From positions 1 through 64,000 of the forward strand of contig DASXTC010000069.1 of NCBI GenBank assembly GCA_036505635.1: a stretch of DNA of 64,000 nucleotides. The letters are read 5' to 3'. The notes below the pieces were generated by a model. It had not been told where the DNA came from and did no database searches. It worked only from the letters and a program-made list of their open reading frames with translations. The translations under genes were made by a program, and so were the position numbers. Of the stretch, positions 53,365 to 61,786 are shown piece after piece. This stretch comes from DASXTC01 sp036505635 (GTDB lineage: Bacteria; Acidobacteriota; Polarisedimenticolia; JACPZX01; DASXTC01). Position 1 is the first letter of the stretch. Each line of letters begins with the position of its first letter.

Positions 53365-54457
53365 TCTCAAGGCCCAGCACGCCGCCATCAGATCGGAAAT
53401 CGACGACGCCATCCAGGGGGTGATCGAGAGCGCCTCTTTCGTGGGCGGCCCCCGGGTGGCGGCGTTCGAAGCCGCGTTCGCCTCCTTCTGCCGGGCGCCG
53501 CATGCGGTGGGGGTGGGCAACGGCACCGACGCGCTCGTCCTCGCGCTGAAAACCTGCGGTGTCTCCGGCGGCGAGGTCGTCACGGCGCCGAATTCCTTCG
53601 TGGCGACCGCCGAGGCGATCACCCTGGCGGGGGCCACGCCCGTCTTCGCAGACGTCGACCCGGACACCCTCACGCTGTCCCCCGAGAGGCTGGAGGAGGC
53701 CCTCACGGAGAGGACGCGGGCGATCGTTCCCGTGCATCTGTACGGGCAGACGGCCGACATGGATCCCATCCTGAGAATCGCGCGCAGCCGCGGTCTGGCG
53801 GTCATCGAGGACGCGTGCCAGGCCCACGGCGCGGAGTACCACGGCCGGCGGGCCGGCACACTGGGAGACGCCGCGGCCTTTTCCTTCTACCCGGGGAAGA
53901 ACCTGGGCGCCTGCGGCGACGCCGGCGCGGTCGTCACCGCGGACGCCGCCCTGGCCGCGCGGGTGAGGATGGTCCGCAACCACGGCCGCACCGGCAAGTA
54001 CGACCACGCCGTGGAGGGAATCAACTCCCGTCTCGACGCGATCCAGGCCGCGATTCTCTCGGCGAAGCTGCCGCACCTGGAGCGGTGGAATGCCGCGCGG
54101 CGGGAGCTGGCGGCGCTCTACCGCGAGGCGCTCGCCGATGTGGACGGGATCGCGCCGACCGTGGAGGCGCCCGGACGACGTCACGTCTATCACCTCTTCG
54201 TGGTGCGGACCGTGCGCCGCGACGAACTGCTCGCGAGCCTCCGTTCCCGCGGCATCGACGCAGGCGTGCACTATCCGATCCCGCTTCACCGGCTCGAGGC
54301 CTACCGGCGCCTGGACCTTCCGATCGGATCGTTCCCGGTCGCCGAGGCGGCGAGCCGCGAGGTCCTCTCGCTTCCAATGTTCCCCGAGATGACGCACGAC
54401 CAGGTCCTCGGCGTCTGCGGGGCCGTCAGGGAGTTCAGCGCGAGGGCCGCGGCATGA
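53345..54457 (+). CDS. DegT-family sugar aminotransferase (WbpE/WlbC-like)
   Basis: 370 residues; overlaps the fused transferase by 20 nt. Short DegT subtype starting VPLVDLKAQHAAIRSEIDDA, typical of enzymes aminating 3-keto sugar nucleotides. GNGTDALVLALKTCG (cofactor phosphate), EDACQAHGAEY, and the PLP Lys185 in SFYPGKNLGACGDAG; NSRLDAIQAAILSAKLPHL. With the Gfo/Idh oxidoreductase next and the acetyltransferase before it, it matches the WbpB-WbpE-WbpD set forming the 3-acetamido group of UDP-2,3-diacetamido-uronates. The UDP-GlcNAc 6-dehydrogenase (WbpA) is not in the window. Confidence 0.87.
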   Translation: MPVPLVDLKAQHAAIRSEIDDAIQGVIESASFVGGPRVAAFEAAFASFCRAPHAVGVGNGTDALVLALKTCGVSGGEVVTAPNSFVATAEAITLAGATPVFADVDPDTLTLSPERLEEALTERTRAIVPVHLYGQTADMDPILRIARSRGLAVIEDACQAHGAEYHGRRAGTLGDAAAFSFYPGKNLGACGDAGAVVTADAALAARVRMVRNHGRTGKYDHAVEGINSRLDAIQAAILSAKLPHLERWNAARRELAALYREALADVDGIAPTVEAPGRRHVYHLFVVRTVRRDELLASLRSRGIDAGVHYPIPLHRLEAYRRLDLPIGSFPVAEAASREVLSLPMFPEMTHDQVLGVCGAVREFSARAAA

Positions 54458-55515
54458 TCGAGGTGGGGCTCGTGGGATGCGGGTACTGGGGCCCCAACCT
54501 CATCCGCAACTTCATGAAGACGGGCGAGTGCCGCGTCGCCGCCGTGGCCGACCGCCGTCCCGAAAGACGCGCCTACGTGCGGGAGAACTTCCCGGACGTC
54601 CGCGCCGTCGAGGACCACACTGACCTGCTGCTCGACGGGCGGATCGACGCGGTCGTGATCGCCACCGAGCCGCCGACCCACCACCATCTCGCGGCGGAGT
54701 TCATCGAGGCCGGCAGATCCGTGCTGGTGGAGAAGCCCCTCGCGATGTCTGTGGCCGAGGCCTCGGACCTCATCGAACGGGCCGAGAGGCGCGGCGTGGT
54801 CCTCATGGTGGGGCACACCTTCGAGTTCAATCCCGCCGTGCGTGCCCTGAAAAGGTACCTGCGCGCCGGGGAGGTCGGGGAGGTCTATTACCTCTACGCG
54901 CACCGGCTGAACCTGGGGATCGTGCGGCGCGAGATCAACGCGATGTGGAACCTGGCGCCCCACGACCTGTCCATCATCATCCACCTGCTCGAGATGGAGC
55001 CGGTGGCCGTTTCGGCGACGGGCGTGTCGTGCCTCCAGAGGAAAATCGAAGACGTCGTCTTCCTCAATCTGGTCTTCGCCGGCGGAGTGACGGCGCACGT
55101 CCACGTCTCCTGGCTCGACCCCGGCAAGGTGCGCCGGCTCACGGTTGTCGGCAGCCGCAAGATGATCGTTTACGACGACGTGGCCGAGGCGAAGATCCGG
55201 ATCTACGACAAGGGAATCACCCGGACGGGCCCCTCGTCCCCGCTCGATCAGCCCGATGACTTCTCGAAATTCCAGCTCATCCAGCGCGCCGGCGACGTCC
55301 TGCTGCCGCATATCGAGTTCACCGAGCCGCTCTCCCTCGAGTGCCGGCACTTCGTGGAGTGCGTGCGGGAGGGGAAACGTCCTCTCACCGACGGGGAGAA
55401 CGGCTTGAGGGTGGTCCGCGTGCTCGAGGCGGCTCAGAAGTCTCTGATGAACGGCGGCGTGATGGTCGAGACCGGAGCGTCGGAGCGGCGCGCCGCTCTG
55501 TCGGCGGCGGGATAG
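54454..55515 (+). CDS. Gfo/Idh/MocA-family oxidoreductase (WbpB/WlbA-like)
   Basis: 353 residues from ATG 54454 (ATGA overlap). Rossmann N-domain GLVGCGYWGPNLIRNFMKTG, the family motif VLVEKPLAMS and GHTFEFNPAVRALK, then the beta-sheet C-domain (HVHVSWLDPGKVRRLTVVG). Catalytic His likely in NLAPHDLSI. Would oxidise the C3 hydroxyl of a UDP-N-acetyl-uronate using NAD, giving the keto substrate for the aminotransferase upstream. Confidence 0.87.
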   Translation: MIEVGLVGCGYWGPNLIRNFMKTGECRVAAVADRRPERRAYVRENFPDVRAVEDHTDLLLDGRIDAVVIATEPPTHHHLAAEFIEAGRSVLVEKPLAMSVAEASDLIERAERRGVVLMVGHTFEFNPAVRALKRYLRAGEVGEVYYLYAHRLNLGIVRREINAMWNLAPHDLSIIIHLLEMEPVAVSATGVSCLQRKIEDVVFLNLVFAGGVTAHVHVSWLDPGKVRRLTVVGSRKMIVYDDVAEAKIRIYDKGITRTGPSSPLDQPDDFSKFQLIQRAGDVLLPHIEFTEPLSLECRHFVECVREGKRPLTDGENGLRVVRVLEAAQKSLMNGGVMVETGASERRAALSAAG

Positions 55516-55524
55516 GGGGTCGGC

Positions 55525-56418
55525 ATGGCTGAGGCCCGAGCGATCCGAGATCAGGCCGGCGGCCAGGGGCTCAGGCTGGTCCCGCATCCTAGACGGGAGG
55601 GCCAGGCCTTGCTCGTGACCGCGGGCGGGGCGCCCTTCGATGAGATCGCGGGCCTCGTGGAGCGGCACCGGCAGGCGGGGCTCGATCTGCTCGTGCGCGG
55701 CGAGCGCGTGGAGCGGGTGGCGCGCCTTCTGGAGGGACCGGTTCTCGACGGCGCCCCCACCGTGCTGGTGCGCGGCGGCGGCGAGGAGACCGCGGCCATC
55801 GGAGCAGGTCAGCGCCTGCTCGATCTGATCCTCGGAGCTGTCCTGCTGTCGACCCTCCTGCCGGTTCTCGCGGCGATCGCGCTGGCGGTGAAGCTCACAT
55901 CGCGCGGGCCGGTCCTGCATCGCGCGTTGGTGATCGGACAGTCCGGCCAGAGCTTCGTCTGGCGCAAGTTCCGGACGATGCGCGTCGGCGCCCCGGCCGA
56001 CCGGCACAGGGAGGCCGCGAGGCGGTTCATCACCGGAACCGACGGCGACTTCAGGCGCACGGGCGTCTTCAAGATGCAGGAGGACGATCGCGTCACGCGG
56101 GTCGGCGCGCTCCTGAGGCGGCACAGCCTCGACGAGCTGCCCCAGCTCTTCGACGTTATCGCGGGACGCATGAGCCTGGTCGGCCCGCGCCCCTGCCTGC
56201 CCTACGAATGGGACCTCTATGCGCCGCACCATCGACGCAGGTTCGACGTGAAGCCAGGCATGACCGGCCTGTGGCAGGTGCTGGGCCGCAGCCGGGTGGA
56301 CTTCGAGGAGATGGTGTTCCTGGATCGCTGCTGGGCGTGGAATCGCTCGATCGGGCTCTACCTGGGCACCCTGGCCCGGACGGCGAGGGTCGTACTGCGC
56401 GGAGAGGGAGGCTACTGA
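55525..56418 (+). CDS. Monotopic polyprenyl-phosphate sugar-1-phosphate transferase (locus B)
   Basis: 297 residues from ATG 55525. About 95 residues of charged N-terminal extension, one re-entrant helix (LLDLILGAVLLSTLLPVLAA), then the catalytic domain: VWRKFRTMRVG, SLDELPQLFDVIAGRMSLVG with the intact D203/E204 pair, GMTGLWQVLGRS. This is the small PglC/ExoY-type architecture, without the four N-terminal helices of the enzyme at 17460. Probable initiating enzyme of the locus B repeat unit. The unusual N-terminal extension has no recognised domain. Confidence 0.88.
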   Translation: MAEARAIRDQAGGQGLRLVPHPRREGQALLVTAGGAPFDEIAGLVERHRQAGLDLLVRGERVERVARLLEGPVLDGAPTVLVRGGGEETAAIGAGQRLLDLILGAVLLSTLLPVLAAIALAVKLTSRGPVLHRALVIGQSGQSFVWRKFRTMRVGAPADRHREAARRFITGTDGDFRRTGVFKMQEDDRVTRVGALLRRHSLDELPQLFDVIAGRMSLVGPRPCLPYEWDLYAPHHRRRFDVKPGMTGLWQVLGRSRVDFEEMVFLDRCWAWNRSIGLYLGTLARTARVVLRGEGGY

Positions 56419-56420
56419 AG

Positions 56421-57461
56421 ATGATCGGCGTCGGGGTGGCCGGGTGCGGCTACTGGGGCTCCAAGGTGATCCTCAGCCTCGAGGCCACGCCGGGATTGCG
56501 CGTGGTCGCCGCAAGCGATCCGAAGGAGGGCAGGCGCGCCTACGTCGAACGGAACCATCCCGGGATGGCCGTCATCTCCGGCTTCGAGGCGTTGCTCGAG
56601 ATGGAGGAGGTCGAGGCGATCTGGCTGGCGACGCCCGTGGGCACCCACGCGCCCTTCGCGCGCGAGGCGCTGGCGCGCGGCAGGCACGTGCTTGTGGAAA
56701 AGCCGATGGCCACTCGCGCGGACGAGGCCGCCGCGCTGGTCGAGCTGGCGGACCGCAAGGGGGTCGAGCTGCACGTCGGGCACACCTATCTTCACAGCCC
56801 CGCGGTGGCGGAGCTCCGGCGGCTGCTCGCCGACGGCGCGCATGGCCGGACCTGCTACATCGCCAGCGAGAGGATCAACCCGGGACCGCCCGCCACGGAG
56901 GTGAGCGTGCTGTGGGATCTGGCGGTGCACGACGTGGCGATCCTTCTCGACCTGATCGACCAGACGCCCATCACGGTGTCGGCGACGGCGGGACGTTGGC
57001 GTCACTCCGACCTCGCCGAGATGGTCATGCTCACTCTGCAGATGGAGGGCGATGTCTCGGCGCAGGTTCACGTGAGCTGGATGTCGGCCCTGAAGACCCG
57101 GGTGATGAAGATCTTCGGCACGGTGGCGACGCTCGTGTATGACGATCTGGCGGATCCGCCGATACGCTGGATCGGAGCGGCGGCCGACAATCGGCGCGAC
57201 GCCGGCGACGCGGCGGCGGTCCACCTGGCCTACGGTCCCGGGGAAACCCGGGAGTTCCGCCCGGCGGGCCCGCAGCCCCTCCTGGCTGAGTGCGCGGCGT
57301 TTCGGGACGCCATGGCGTCCGGCCGGCGGGCTCCCAATGAAGGGAGGCGGGCGGTCCGGGTGGTGGAGGTTCTGGAGGCGGCGGAGATCTCCCTGGCGTC
57401 GGCGGGAGCCCGCGTCGCGCTCGAAGAGACGCGCCCGGCCGCGATGGGTGGCGGCCGATGA
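56421..57461 (+). CDS. Gfo/Idh/MocA-family oxidoreductase
   Basis: 346 residues from ATG 56421. GVAGCGYWGSKVILSLEATP (NAD-binding), HVLVEKPMATRADEAAAL, GHTYLHSPAVAELRRLLADG, and VLWDLAVHDVAILLDLID with the likely catalytic His. Paralogue of the protein at 54454 (similar length, GCGYWG start). A second oxidation step or another sugar is possible. ATGA overlap with the ATP-grasp gene ties it to that module. Confidence 0.85.
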   Translation: MIGVGVAGCGYWGSKVILSLEATPGLRVVAASDPKEGRRAYVERNHPGMAVISGFEALLEMEEVEAIWLATPVGTHAPFAREALARGRHVLVEKPMATRADEAAALVELADRKGVELHVGHTYLHSPAVAELRRLLADGAHGRTCYIASERINPGPPATEVSVLWDLAVHDVAILLDLIDQTPITVSATAGRWRHSDLAEMVMLTLQMEGDVSAQVHVSWMSALKTRVMKIFGTVATLVYDDLADPPIRWIGAAADNRRDAGDAAAVHLAYGPGETREFRPAGPQPLLAECAAFRDAMASGRRAPNEGRRAVRVVEVLEAAEISLASAGARVALEETRPAAMGGGR

Positions 57462-58453
57462 AGAATCAGGCCACCGTCGTCGTCACGGGAGCCGGCTCGT
57501 CCACCGCGATGGGCGTCATCAAGGGGCTGGCCCGGCAGAAGGAGCTGGCGGTCAGGGTGGTGTCGTGCGACGTGGAGTCCATGTCGGCGGGGGCCTACCT
57601 TGCCCAGGCCTTCCGACGCGTCCCCCCCGTATCGGATCCCTCCTACCTCGCGGTCATGCTCGAGGTGTGCGCGAGCGAGAAGGCCGATCTGCTCATCCCG
57701 ATCGTGGACGCCGAGTTCGGGCTTCTCGCCCGCAACCGGAGCCTGTTCGAGGAGGCGGGGACGCGCGTCGCGGTGGCTTCCGAGGAGGCGCTCGGGATCT
57801 GCACGGACAAGGAGGCGACGGTCCGCTTCTTCCTCTCGATCGGGATCGCCGCCCCGCGCACGTGGCGTCCGGAGGATCTGGACCCCCGTCCCGGAGACTT
57901 CCCGCTGATCCTCAAGCCGCGTCTGGGGGGGAGGGGCAGCATCGGGGTCCACCGCGTCGACGATCGGGACGAGTACAGGTTCCATCTGGCAAAGGCGGGT
58001 GACTGCATCGTCCAGGAGTTCATCGAGGGGGACGAGTTCACCATGGACACTCTGAGCGACTTCGACGGCCGACCCCTCGCGGTGATCCCGCGGCGTCGCC
58101 TCGAGGTCAGGTCGGGCATCTCCTACAAGGGTCTGGTGGTGCGCGATCAGGAGATGATCGATCTGTGCTGCCGCATCCTCCGCACCCTCGGCCAGCCGGG
58201 CCCCTCCTGCATCCAATGCATCATCCGCGGCGGCGTGCGCCATTTCATCGAGATCAATCCGCGTTTCGGCGGCGGCACCGCTTTCACCATCGCGGGCGCC
58301 GGCGTCAACACGCCGTTGATGCTGGTCCGCGCCGCGCTTGGCCACCCGATGACGGCACGAATCGGGGATTTCCGCGACGGCGTCACTCTCCTGCGGTACT
58401 GGGACGAGGTGGTCGTGCTTCCCGGCGGCGCCGGTGGTGGGCCCTGGACGTGA
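57458..58453 (+). CDS. ATP-grasp family ligase
   Basis: 331 residues from ATG 57458. Pre-ATP-grasp Rossmann part (VVVTGAGSSTAMGVIKGLAR), CTDKEATVRFFLSIGIAAPRT, ATP-binding Lys/Gly loop LILKPRLGGRGSIGVHRV, CIVQEFIEGDEFTMDTL and the metal site FIEINPRFGGGTAF. Forms a peptide-like or amide bond through an acyl phosphate. In EPS loci such enzymes are thought to attach amino acids to uronic acids. The substrate cannot be read from sequence. GTGA overlap with the HAD gene. Confidence 0.83.
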   Translation: MKNQATVVVTGAGSSTAMGVIKGLARQKELAVRVVSCDVESMSAGAYLAQAFRRVPPVSDPSYLAVMLEVCASEKADLLIPIVDAEFGLLARNRSLFEEAGTRVAVASEEALGICTDKEATVRFFLSIGIAAPRTWRPEDLDPRPGDFPLILKPRLGGRGSIGVHRVDDRDEYRFHLAKAGDCIVQEFIEGDEFTMDTLSDFDGRPLAVIPRRRLEVRSGISYKGLVVRDQEMIDLCCRILRTLGQPGPSCIQCIIRGGVRHFIEINPRFGGGTAFTIAGAGVNTPLMLVRAALGHPMTARIGDFRDGVTLLRYWDEVVVLPGGAGGGPWT

Positions 58454-59142
58454 CCTTGTACATCGATCTTGACGGGCCGGTCCTCGACGTCTCGCGGAGG
58501 TATCACGAAGCGTACCGGACGATCGTGTCCGGCATGGGTGAGACCCCCGTCGAGAGGGAGGTCTATTGGCGCCTCAAGCGAATCGGGTGGCGGGAGACGG
58601 AGATCTGCGCGCGGATGCATCCGGGGATCGACCGGGACAGGTACCTCGACCTCTTCGTCTCAAGGATCGAGGAGCCGGGCGTGCTCGCCGCGGACCTGCT
58701 GGCCGAAGGGGCCGGCCGGACGCTGGCGGCGCTGAAGGGCCGCCACCGGCTCGTCCTCGCGACGCTGAGACGGCGGGGGGCGCCGATGCGGGCCCAGCTC
58801 GCCGGCCTCGGGATCCTGGATTTCTTCGACGGAATCCTGCAGACGGAGGCCAACCATGGGAGCTGGAGAACGAAGGCCACAATGATCGCCGGCGATCTCC
58901 AGTCCCATCCGGTTGACAGCCTTCTCGTGGGCGACACGGAGGGAGACATCCTGGCCGCGAGGAGCGTGCGGATCCGCGCGCTGGGCGTGCGCAACGGCCT
59001 TCGCGATCCCGGCCTCCTCGCGGCGGCCGGCCCCTGCACCCTGATCGACACCATCGAGGGCCTGATCGGGCACTGCGCGGAGGTCCTCGGGACGAACGGA
59101 AGTCAGGCGTCGATGGGGGAGAGATCATGCGCGCGCTGGTGA
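58450..59142 (+). CDS. HAD-superfamily phosphatase
   Basis: 230 residues from GTG 58450; a longer open frame upstream is a shadow. Asp6-x-Asp8 in LYIDLDGPVLD, motif II Thr in LVLATLRRRG, motif III Lys in WRTKATMIAGDL and motif IV LLVGDTEGDILAA. C1-type cap like phosphoglycolate phosphatase or GmhB-like enzymes. Paired with an ATP-grasp gene, so it may remove a phosphate during sugar synthesis. Overlaps the next gene by 16 nt. Confidence 0.82.
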   Translation: MTLYIDLDGPVLDVSRRYHEAYRTIVSGMGETPVEREVYWRLKRIGWRETEICARMHPGIDRDRYLDLFVSRIEEPGVLAADLLAEGAGRTLAALKGRHRLVLATLRRRGAPMRAQLAGLGILDFFDGILQTEANHGSWRTKATMIAGDLQSHPVDSLLVGDTEGDILAARSVRIRALGVRNGLRDPGLLAAAGPCTLIDTIEGLIGHCAEVLGTNGSQASMGERSCARW

Positions 59143-60317
59143 CGGGAGGAGCGGGATTCATCGGGTCCCACATCGTGGACCGACTGATGGGGCGCGGCGT
59201 CGAGGTGCGGATCCTCGACAGCCTGAACCCGAGGGTCCATCCCCGCGGCAAACCCGACTACCTCCCCGGGGCTGCCGAGTTCATCCAGGGGGACGTCGCC
59301 GACCCGCGCGCCGTCCGGACGGCGCTGCGTGACGTCGACGTCGTGTTCCACCAGGCGGCCTATCAGGACTACATGCAGGATTTCAGCCGTTTCTTCATGG
59401 TGAATGCGGTGGGCACGGCGCTGCTGTACGAGACGATCGTGGAGCACCGCCTGCCGGTGCGGAAGGTGATCGTCGCCTCGTCACAGTCGGTCTATGGCGA
59501 AGGCCAGTACCGTTGCCCCGCGGACGGATTCTTCCTCGCCGAGCCGCGGCAGTCCTCTCAGCTCGCCGGGAGCGACTGGGATGTCAGATGCCCCTCGTGC
59601 GGGCGGCCCGCGGACCCGCTGCCGCTCCAGGAGGCGCACCCCAACCCGGGCAGCGCCTACGGGGTCTCGAAGCTGTCACAGGAGATGGCCGCGCTGAGGC
59701 TCGGACGGCTGCATGGAATCCCGTCGGTGGCGCTGCGTTACTCGATCACCCAGGGGGCGCGCCAGTCCCACTTCAACGCCTACTCCGGGGTTCTCCGGAT
59801 CTTCACCCAGAAGCTCCTGAAGGGAGAGGCACCGATCCTCTTCGAGGACGGCGCGCAGCAACGGGACTACACCCACGTGGATGACGTGGTCGACGCCGCG
59901 ATGCTCGTCATGGATGAACCGCGGGCCGACTACGAGGCGTTCAACGTCGGGGCCCGGAGGATCACCACCGTACGGCAGTACGCAAAGCTTCTGGCCGATC
60001 GGCTGCACTTCGAGGGGGAGCCGAAGCAGACCAATGAATACCGGGTGGGGGACAACCGCCACGGCGTTTCCTCGGTGGAGAAGCTCATGGCGCTGGGCTG
60101 GAAGCCGCGCAAGTCGCTCGACCACATCCTGGACGACTACCTGACATGGATCCGCGCGCGGCCGATTGAGCCCGGGATCACCGACCTCGCGGACCGGGCG
60201 ATGCGCGAGCGGGGGGTCGTGCTGAAGGGGGCCTCGCGCGGGCGGGCCGCCGGAGGCGCCCGGCGGGCCGCGGCCCAGGGCGCGACGGGCCGGGCCGTGA
60301 CGGAGGCGGGTCGATGA
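59127..60317 (+). CDS. NAD-dependent sugar epimerase with zinc-ribbon insertion
   Basis: 396 residues. SDR fold: ALVTGGAGFIGSHIVDRL, Asp strand VRILDSLNPR, Ser in VASSQSVYGEGQYRCP and catalytic Tyr-x3-Lys in GSAYGVSKLSQEM. Two Cys (CPSCGRPADP), with RCPADG before, form an insertion like that seen in dTDP-L-rhamnose 4-epimerase-type enzymes, where a zinc ribbon sits in the same place. The likely product is a C4-epimerised dTDP- or UDP-sugar. The C-terminal 45 residues are Ala/Arg/Gly-rich. ATGA overlap with the next gene. Confidence 0.84.
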   Translation: MRALVTGGAGFIGSHIVDRLMGRGVEVRILDSLNPRVHPRGKPDYLPGAAEFIQGDVADPRAVRTALRDVDVVFHQAAYQDYMQDFSRFFMVNAVGTALLYETIVEHRLPVRKVIVASSQSVYGEGQYRCPADGFFLAEPRQSSQLAGSDWDVRCPSCGRPADPLPLQEAHPNPGSAYGVSKLSQEMAALRLGRLHGIPSVALRYSITQGARQSHFNAYSGVLRIFTQKLLKGEAPILFEDGAQQRDYTHVDDVVDAAMLVMDEPRADYEAFNVGARRITTVRQYAKLLADRLHFEGEPKQTNEYRVGDNRHGVSSVEKLMALGWKPRKSLDHILDDYLTWIRARPIEPGITDLADRAMRERGVVLKGASRGRAAGGARRAAAQGATGRAVTEAGR

Positions 60318-61786
60318 TCGCGTCGGGAGCGACACAGTACAGGCGTCCCATCTTCCAGGCGCTCCTCGCCTTCGCCGACGCCGCCGTGGTCTGCGCCGCG
60401 CTCTGGGTCTCCGTCGCGGCCAGGGACCGCATGGAGCAGGTCTCGGTCCTTCCGACTCCCGCGCAGGATCCACCGTCCGCGCTGAGGCTGGTGATCCTCG
60501 CCGTAATCTTCATCGCGGTGTACGCGGCCATGGGGCTCTACAGCATCCGGCACGCGTGGGAGAGCGCCTCGCTCGGCCTCTGCGTGTCGGTGGCCTCGGC
60601 CGCGGCCACGGGGCTCTTTCTCGCCTGCTGCTATCTGGCGCAGGATCACTCGACCTCGCGCTTCGTGATCGGGCTCCTCTGGATCCTGAGCGCAGCTTCG
60701 ACGTGGCTCCTCAGGCTCGCCGCCCGGGAGACGGTCAACTGGTGCAGCCGAAAGGGCCTCGGCGTCAAGCGAGTGGTGGTCGTGGGCGACGACGCCGTCG
60801 CCGAATCGATCTGCCGGCTGATCCAGGAGCACCCCCACGCGGGTCTCTCGCTGGCAGGGCGCGCCGTTCCGCACGAGGGGGCGCTGGGGCCCGGGACCGC
60901 GTTGACGCGGGCGACGCTCGACGAGGTCGCCGCCGAGCTGCTGAGGTGCGCTCCGCATCGGGTCCTCTTCACCGCCGACATCGCCCAGCACGAGGAGCTG
61001 CAGGGCCTGGCGGAACGATGCCTGGCGCACAACATCGAAGTGCTGCAGGTCCCGCGCCTCCACCACGCCTATCCGGGGCAGGTGGTGTGCCGCGAGCTGA
61101 TGGGGATGCCTTTGCTCGGATTCGGCAATCACGGACTCGACGGCTGGGAGCTTCTCTTCAAGGAGATCGTGGACCGCACGGTGTCCTGCCTGGGCCTGCT
61201 GGTCCTCTCACCGGCGCTGGCGCTCACGGCCCTGGCGGTCCGCCTCAGCACCGGCGGCCCCGCGCTCCGGCGGGAAAGGAGGGCGGGCAGGGGCGGCGTC
61301 CCCTTCACGCTATTGAGCTTCGAGACCTGCGTGGAAAGGGGTGGCCGGCGCCGGCCCACGATCCTCGGCGGGTACATGCTATCTCTCGGCCTCGACAGGC
61401 TTCCCCTGCTCCTCAACGTCGTGCGCGGAGATCTCAGTCTCGTGGGCCCGAGGGCCGACACCCCCGAGGGTCTGAGACGGCTCAACGACTGGCAGCGCTC
61501 GCGTCTCTCGGTCAAGCCGGGCATCACGGGGCTGGCGCAGATCAGGCGCGAGGGATCCAGGGGGGATCCGACCGAAATGGTGCGCGAGGATCTGCGCTAC
61601 ATCGAGTCTCAATCGCTCCTGTTCGACCTGAGGATCCTGGTGAAGACGGCCGTCCTGATGGTCTCGCGGGCCCTCCGATCGAGCATGGCGATCGGCATCA
61701 GGGCGATCCAGGGGAAAGGGACGGGCCTCCCGTCGCCGGCCCGCGCGCCGGGCCGTCTCGGGCCGTCCGACGGGGCGATGTCATGA
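60314..61786 (+). CDS. Degenerate polyprenyl-phosphate sugar transferase family protein
   Basis: 490 residues from ATG 60314. Four N-terminal membrane helices and a nucleotide-binding-like domain (VKRVVVVGDDAVAESICRL) as in the enzyme at 17460, then a catalytic-like domain. The helix and LSLVGPRADTPEGLRRL, GITGLAQIRREG remain, but the usual KFRSM reads LSFETC and the SLDELPQL site is SLGLDRLPLLL, leaving D361 followed by R362 instead of Glu. In PglC-type enzymes the Asp-Glu pair is essential for the covalent intermediate. It is therefore probably inactive or altered in reaction. A scaffold or regulatory role is possible. ATGA overlaps both neighbours. Confidence 0.8.
   Translation: MIASGATQYRRPIFQALLAFADAAVVCAALWVSVAARDRMEQVSVLPTPAQDPPSALRLVILAVIFIAVYAAMGLYSIRHAWESASLGLCVSVASAAATGLFLACCYLAQDHSTSRFVIGLLWILSAASTWLLRLAARETVNWCSRKGLGVKRVVVVGDDAVAESICRLIQEHPHAGLSLAGRAVPHEGALGPGTALTRATLDEVAAELLRCAPHRVLFTADIAQHEELQGLAERCLAHNIEVLQVPRLHHAYPGQVVCRELMGMPLLGFGNHGLDGWELLFKEIVDRTVSCLGLLVLSPALALTALAVRLSTGGPALRRERRAGRGGVPFTLLSFETCVERGGRRRPTILGGYMLSLGLDRLPLLLNVVRGDLSLVGPRADTPEGLRRLNDWQRSRLSVKPGITGLAQIRREGSRGDPTEMVREDLRYIESQSLLFDLRILVKTAVLMVSRALRSSMAIGIRAIQGKGTGLPSPARAPGRLGPSDGAMS

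Noticed and set aside
54301..56232. Long minus-strand open frame within locus B
   Set aside because: Antisense to aminotransferase, Gfo/Idh and sugar transferase genes; no domain or ribosome site.
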